Assembly (NCBI GenBank): GCA_039936075.1
Contig: JBDTJA010000286.1
Span: 1 to 60,885 of the forward strand
Source: Opi-474 sp039936075
GTDB taxonomy: Bacteria > Verrucomicrobiota > Verrucomicrobiia > Opitutales > Opitutaceae
DNA length: 60,885 nt
Direction of reading: 5' to 3'
Within the stretch, counting starts at the first letter, position 1. Every line of letters starts with the position of its first letter. The translations under genes were made by a program, and so were the position numbers. A model generated the notes under the pieces. The model was given only the letters and a program-made list of their open reading frames with translations, had not been told where the DNA came from and searched no databases. Of the stretch, positions 57,183-60,885 are shown piece after piece.

Positions 57183-58580
57183 ATGGCTGATTCCATTGAA
57201 TATGATCTGGTCGTCGTTGGTGGTGGTCCGGCGGGCTATGCCGGCGCGATCCGGGCCGGGCAGCTCGGCAAACGCGTCGCGTGCGTGGAGATGGAGCGCG
57301 CCGGTGGCACCTGTCTCAACTGGGGCTGCATCCCGACCAAGGCGCTGCTGAAGAGCGCGGAGCTTTACCAGAAGATCAAGCAGGCCGACGTGTTTGGGAT
57401 CTCGGTCAAGGACGTGTCCTTTGATTTCGCCAAGGTCATTGAGCGCTCGCGCAGCGTCGCCGGTCAGATGGCCAAGGGCGTCGAATTCCTTTTCAAGAAG
57501 AACAAGGTCGATTACTTCGTCGGCCGCGCGCAGATCACGGTGGCGGGCATGGTTGAAATCACCGAGGGCGAGCACAAGGGGAAGTTCCTCAAGGCGAAAA
57601 ACATCCTCCTCGCGACGGGTTGCAAGATGCGCCGCATTCCCGACCTCGCGGTTGATGGCGCGCGGGTGATGACGTCCCGCGAGGCCCTGGCCGGGACCAC
57701 CCTCCCGAAGTCCATCGTGATTGTCGGCGCGGGGGCGATCGGCGTGGAGTTCGCATATTTCTACAATTCCTTCGGCTCGAAGGTGACGCTCGTCGAGATG
57801 CTTCCGCAAATCCTGCCCGTCGAGGACGAAGAAGTGGCGAAGCTGTTGCATCGTTCGTTCGAGAAGCAGGGCATCGCGGTCCACGTGGGCACCAAGTGCG
57901 AAAATTTTCGCATCGGGAAAAACTCCGTGAAACTCAACCTCGTGAAGGAGGGCAAGAGCGAGGAGATCGAGGCCGAGACGGTGTTGTCCGCCATTGGCGT
58001 GGTGCCGAATCTCGAGGGAGCATTGTCGCCGAAAGTGAAACTGGAGCTCGACCGCAACTACGTGAAGGTCGGCGACGATTACCAGACCAGTGTGAAGGGG
58101 ATCTATGCCGCTGGCGACATCATCGGGCCGCCCTGGCTGGCGCACGTGGCGACGTACGAGGCCGTCAATGCCGTCCAGGGCATGTTCGGGTTTGCCAAGC
58201 CCCATCGCGTAAAGAATTTTCCCGGCTGCACGTACTGCCAACCGCAGGTCGCGAGCACGGGCCTGACCGAGAAAGCCGCGAAGGAGAAGGGCCTGAACTA
58301 CAAGGTCGGCAAATTCCCCTTCACCGCGTCCGGCAAAGCCGTGGCGTCGGCGGAATCAGAAGGTTTCGTGAAGGTGCTGAGTGATGCGAAGACCGGCGAA
58401 ATTATCGGCGCGCACATCATTGGTGCCGAGGCCACGGAGCTGATCGCGGAGTATGGCCTCGTGATCGAACTGGAAGGCACGGTTGAGGACATCCACCACA
58501 CGATCCACGCGCATCCGACGCTAAGCGAGGCGGTCATGGAGTCCGCCGCAGCGACGACCGGCGAGGCGATTCATATCTGA
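57183..58580 (+). CDS. lpd: Dihydrolipoamide dehydrogenase
   Basis: This E3 flavoenzyme of the pyruvate or 2-oxoglutarate dehydrogenase complexes reoxidises dihydrolipoamide with NAD. The ATG at 57183 gives MADSIEYDLVVVGGGPAGYAGAIRAG and 465 residues. The redox-active disulfide is Cys44-Cys49 in GTCLNWGCIPTK. The NAD-binding site is IVIVGAGAIGVEFAYFYNSFG. The active-site His is in HAHPTLSE near residue 442. No E1 or E2 genes are adjacent. Confidence 0.96.
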   Translation: MADSIEYDLVVVGGGPAGYAGAIRAGQLGKRVACVEMERAGGTCLNWGCIPTKALLKSAELYQKIKQADVFGISVKDVSFDFAKVIERSRSVAGQMAKGVEFLFKKNKVDYFVGRAQITVAGMVEITEGEHKGKFLKAKNILLATGCKMRRIPDLAVDGARVMTSREALAGTTLPKSIVIVGAGAIGVEFAYFYNSFGSKVTLVEMLPQILPVEDEEVAKLLHRSFEKQGIAVHVGTKCENFRIGKNSVKLNLVKEGKSEEIEAETVLSAIGVVPNLEGALSPKVKLELDRNYVKVGDDYQTSVKGIYAAGDIIGPPWLAHVATYEAVNAVQGMFGFAKPHRVKNFPGCTYCQPQVASTGLTEKAAKEKGLNYKVGKFPFTASGKAVASAESEGFVKVLSDAKTGEIIGAHIIGAEATELIAEYGLVIELEGTVEDIHHTIHAHPTLSEAVMESAAATTGEAIHI

Positions 58581-58711
58581 GTCGGGGGCGCCGGTGAGGT
58601 AGGGCTGACGAAGGGAACTGAAACCACTCCTTGCCCGAGGCTTCCGCCGTCGCTCGATGGGCTAGGGCGGACAAGTCGGAAAGTTTTCTTCAATCCGATC
58701 CGGATAAAAAA

Positions 58712-58786
58712 TGGTGCGAGCGCTGGGAATCGAACCCAGATCTATGGCTTCGGAGGCCACTACACTATCCATTGTGCTACGCTCGC
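58712..58786 (-). tRNA. tRNA-Arg (anticodon CCG)
   Basis: Read on the minus strand from 58786, a cloverleaf forms: acceptor GCGAGCG with CGCUCGC, D stem GCAC/GUGU, anticodon stem GUGGC/GCCAU with loop CUCCGAA (anticodon CCG, codon CGG), and T arm CUGGG-UUCGAUU-CCCAG. The discriminator is A, and the CCA end is encoded at 58714-58712. Confidence 0.95.
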
Positions 58787-59094
58787 AAATGTCTGACTAT
58801 TAGATTCATAGCCAGCAGGTCCGGGAGCCTGATCCCCGCAGAAAATCACCGGGACGCTTGGATCGAAAATTCGGTCCCAACGTCCACAGCAATATCGCGA
58901 AAGATTTTTGTAACGCCGGCGAATTACCCGGCAAGTTCCAAATGGCCCGCGCCGGGGTGAGGCAGTTTCGCTCCGCCTGCTGGTTCGCGACCGCAACCAT
59001 GCGCATGAGCGGCGCCTTCAAACCGAACGAAAACGGCCAGTAGTGTCACACCCAGCAAAAAACGAGATTACCGCGGGGCTGGGATTCAACCGAC
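58787..59094. other. Intergenic gap without a supported gene
   Basis: This 308-base stretch lies between tRNA-Arg and a small membrane-protein gene. Short frames exist on both strands, but none has coding character I trust. The tRNA promoter should lie in the part nearest 58787. Confidence 0.5.
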
Positions 59095-59274
59095 TTATCG
59101 CGCAGATTGCTCTACCTTTGGCACCGCTTTTTCGGGATGCGCGTTGAACCAAACGATGGCCCACGCCGCGAGGGCGAAGAACACGACCACGGCCGCGATC
59201 ATGCCAAAATTGACCTTGGTGGTCCGCTTATGCGGGTTCACTACCGGGAGGGGACTATTTTGATCGAAGCCCAT
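59095..59274 (-). CDS. Small single-span membrane protein (59 residues)
   Basis: This small gene begins with ATG at 59274 and ends with TAA at 59097-59095. The product starts MGFDQNSPLPVVNPHKRTTK, has one membrane helix at about residues 23-42 (FGMIAAVVVFFALAAWAIVW), and ends with a charged tail (AHPEKAVPKVEQSAR). A basic segment before the helix fits a cytoplasmic N-terminus. I do not recognise the family; it looks like a short CcoQ-sized accessory protein, but this is only size and shape. An unusually AT-rich stretch lies upstream and may hold its promoter. Confidence 0.6.
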   Translation of the reverse strand: MGFDQNSPLPVVNPHKRTTKVNFGMIAAVVVFFALAAWAIVWFNAHPEKAVPKVEQSAR

Positions 59275-59566
59275 GGAGATTTGGTGGGTTAATGACCAGC
59301 GGAGAGGCCGAGGAACAACTGCGGCTCAGCTAGTATAATAATAGTAAACTAGAAGCTTAGACCCCAAGGGACGGACTTAGTTCGGGATAATAGGGTTGGC
59401 AGGGAGAAGGGCTGCGAGTGGCGAGATGCGCCGAAAGAATTCTATCTAATGAGAAAACAACTTAGCCGATTTGTTGTCCAAAGTTAAGCGGTGGCGCCAG
59501 CCCCGCCTGCGGGTTGATTCTTCATATTTGTTCGGGTGGCTGGTCGAAACGAGCTATCCTTATACC
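59275..59566. promoter_or_regulatory. AT-rich intergenic segment
   Basis: The segment is much richer in A and T than its surroundings. A TATAAT match lies at 59334-59339 on the plus strand, without a clear -35 partner. On the minus strand TTGGGG and TATTAT at 18-base spacing could serve the small membrane protein. Both are weak predictions. Confidence 0.3.
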
Positions 59567-60094
59567 ATGAGAAAATCGGCAGTTCCGGAGCCCCCGCGGG
59601 TGCCGCCTATAACCAGCCAATTTGGCTCCGAGGCGCTTATGGCGTCGCTCGCCCTTGCGGTTGTCTGGAGCATGATGAGCGGCGCTCGCTTCTTGGTCGC
59701 TACGGTGGAAAAATGGCATTCCGAAAAGACGGTCTGTCGGTTTCTGTCGTCGTTCGCAGCGGCCGCGTTCGTCGCCGTTGCTCTGGTGCCATCGATCCGG
59801 CGGCCTTCCGGTTTTTTGGTTTTTGTGCTTTTTGGGCTGGGGTGCACGGCTCTCCCGCCGCTGATCATCAGCTTCGGCCAACGGGCACGGTCCGCGATCG
59901 CCGCCACGCCGTCGGCAGGTCTGAACGCCTGCTACCTAATCGGTTGTGAACTCGCCGAGCTTGGCGTTGGCCGACTTCAAAGTGCGGCGGCCTTGGGCTG
60001 GAAAGTCATCTTCGGCGGATCCGCCGCACTCGCAATGGCCGTGGTGGCGGTTTTCGTCACTCGGAAAACTCCCGCGGATGCGGCGATCACCTGA
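59567..60094 (+). pseudogene. Membrane protein, probable fragment of an MFS-type transporter
   Basis: The 175-residue product (ATG at 59567, MRKSAVPEPPRVPPITS) has four or five hydrophobic segments. Its sequence, for example SEALMASLALAVVWSMMSGARFLV and FGLGCTALPPLIISFGQRA, resembles the second half of a 12-helix major-facilitator sugar transporter. The first half is missing, and the N-terminal stretch before the helices is Pro-rich. I therefore suspect a decayed transporter remnant, though a genuine small membrane protein is possible. The AT-rich segment lies upstream and a glucoamylase-like gene 9 bp downstream. Confidence 0.45.
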
Positions 60095-60103
60095 ATCAAA
60101 GCC

Positions 60104-60885
60104 ATGACCACGAATTCATCTAACAACGCACCGGGCGCGCCCGGCATTCCTCCGCGCTGGACCTCCAGTGCCAAGGACGGCCTCGGCACCGCCTATCACA
60201 CCAGCTCCCGCATTTGGTTCACACTGAGCCACGGCATCGTCAACGAGGTTTATTACCCGCACGTGGACACGCCCAATACGCGCGACTTGCAGTTCCTGAT
60301 TACCGACGGCGAGACGTTTTGCCACGAGGAGAAACGCGATCTCGACCACGTGACCGAGTATCCGGAGCACAGCGCGCTGCTCTACCGGCTCACGAACACC
60401 GACCGCGCCGGGCGCTACCGGGTGATCAAGGAAATCATCGGCGAGCCGCACTCGTCGGTGCTGCTGATCCACACCCGCGTGGAAATCATGGACCGCAAAT
60501 TGCGCGGCAAGCTTCGCCTCTATGCGCTGCTGGCGCCCCATCTGAACGGCACCGGAGAAAACAATTCGGCGCGCTGGCGTGACGCCGATGGCCGCAAGTT
60601 GTTCGAGGCCGAGCGCGAGGACATCCACCTCGTGATGGGTTGCTCGCCCGATTTTACGCGGCGCTCGGTGGGTTATGCCGGGACGAGCGATGGCTGGCAG
60701 GATCTGATGAGTAATTTCAAGATGGATTGGGAATATGGCCGGGTGGAGGACGGGAACGTCGCCCTGACCGGCGAGATCGATCTGTCCCGCGGCCTGGAGT
60801 TCACCCTCGCCGTCGCGTTCGGGCGCAGTGCCCAAAGTGCTTCCACCCGATTGCTCCAGGCGCTGGCCACGCCGTTTGCCGATCA
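60104..60885 (+). CDS. GH15 glucoamylase-like glycoside hydrolase, 5' part (runs off the window)
   Basis: This is a probable glucan 1,4-alpha-glucosidase of glycoside hydrolase family 15. The ATG at 60104 begins MTTNSSNNAPGAPGIPPRWTSSAKDGLGTAY, and the frame stays open for 260 codons to the window end. The visible part is the N-terminal beta-sandwich domain of bacterial glucoamylases: SSRIWFTLSHGIVNEVYYPHVDTPNTRDLQFLITDG, then LRGKLRLYALLAPHLNG. The catalytic (alpha/alpha)6 barrel with the two Glu residues would lie beyond the edge. No signal peptide is visible. It starts 9 bp after the transporter-like gene. Confidence 0.85.
   Translation, partial: MTTNSSNNAPGAPGIPPRWTSSAKDGLGTAYHTSSRIWFTLSHGIVNEVYYPHVDTPNTRDLQFLITDGETFCHEEKRDLDHVTEYPEHSALLYRLTNTDRAGRYRVIKEIIGEPHSSVLLIHTRVEIMDRKLRGKLRLYALLAPHLNGTGENNSARWRDADGRKLFEAEREDIHLVMGCSPDFTRRSVGYAGTSDGWQDLMSNFKMDWEYGRVEDGNVALTGEIDLSRGLEFTLAVAFGRSAQSASTRLLQALATPFAD

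Noticed and set aside
56715..58241. 508-codon minus-strand frame across the YvlD-like gene and lpd
   Set aside because: It spans two clear genes and has shadow-type amino-acid composition (rich in Arg, His and Leu).
59075..59130. tRNA- or tmRNA-like stretch (GGGGCTGGGATTCAACCGAC on plus; GGTAGAGCA and CGATAAG on minus)
   Set aside because: No full cloverleaf or tmRNA 3' end can be formed, and the bases are explained by the end of the 59-residue gene.

Overview
The window is about 61 kb of GC-rich chromosomal DNA with densely packed, mostly housekeeping genes on both strands. I read it as a member of Verrucomicrobiota, most likely family Opitutaceae. This rests on gene content and style: a UvrA about 1,900 residues long with four ATPase modules, the block lspA / TraR-like / ileS, a GAF-PilB/GspE ATPase, an OpcA-like gene next to zwf, weak Shine-Dalgarno sites and degenerate intergenic repeats. 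The placement comes from recognition of sequence, not from a database search.

Layout. 1-11 kb: smc, a GAF-containing pilus/secretion ATPase, yraN, the zwf-opcA pair and a secreted SGNH hydrolase. 11-22 kb: a ClsB-like phospholipase D enzyme, tyrS, a peroxiredoxin, acnA, a STAS / PP2C-phosphatase partner-switching pair, trpB and yicC. 22-32 kb: a minus-strand block of lspA, a DksA/TraR relative and ileS, then the heme run hemF-hemE-hemG, a D,D-carboxypeptidase and a plus-strand CbpA-type co-chaperone. 32.7-33.3 kb: a gene-poor gap with a short element bounded by inverted repeats. 33-44 kb: prfC, a diheme cytochrome c, an RlmI-type methyltransferase, a KdpD/KdpE-like two-component pair without Kdp pump genes, amtB - small membrane gene - glnK, and a NhaD-type antiporter. 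44-49 kb: two uncharacterised genes, enolase, an ankyrin-like repeat protein and two single-domain response regulators. 49-58.6 kb: the giant UvrA, a DeoR-type regulator translationally coupled to a glycosyltransferase, a small membrane protein and dihydrolipoamide dehydrogenase. 58.7-60.9 kb: tRNA-Arg(CCG), a 59-residue membrane protein, a probable transporter remnant, and the 5' part of a glucoamylase-like gene that runs off the window.

Functional groups are the oxidative pentose-phosphate entry (zwf, opcA), TCA and glycolysis (acnA, lpd, eno), the late heme pathway (hemF-E-G), ammonium uptake and nitrogen sensing (amtB, glnK), DNA repair and chromosome maintenance (uvrA, smc), and translation (tyrS, ileS, prfC, tRNA-Arg, rlmI).

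The most unusual signal is repetitive DNA rather than a gene cassette. Degenerate 7-bp units of the TCAGCGN type form runs at 26893-26934 and 46891-46911, and a four-unit run lies in frame inside the smc coding sequence. Extra segments in AcnA and HemF share a related DNA block and an SP-S-A-SA-like peptide. I found no CRISPR array, prophage, intact IS element or defence island.
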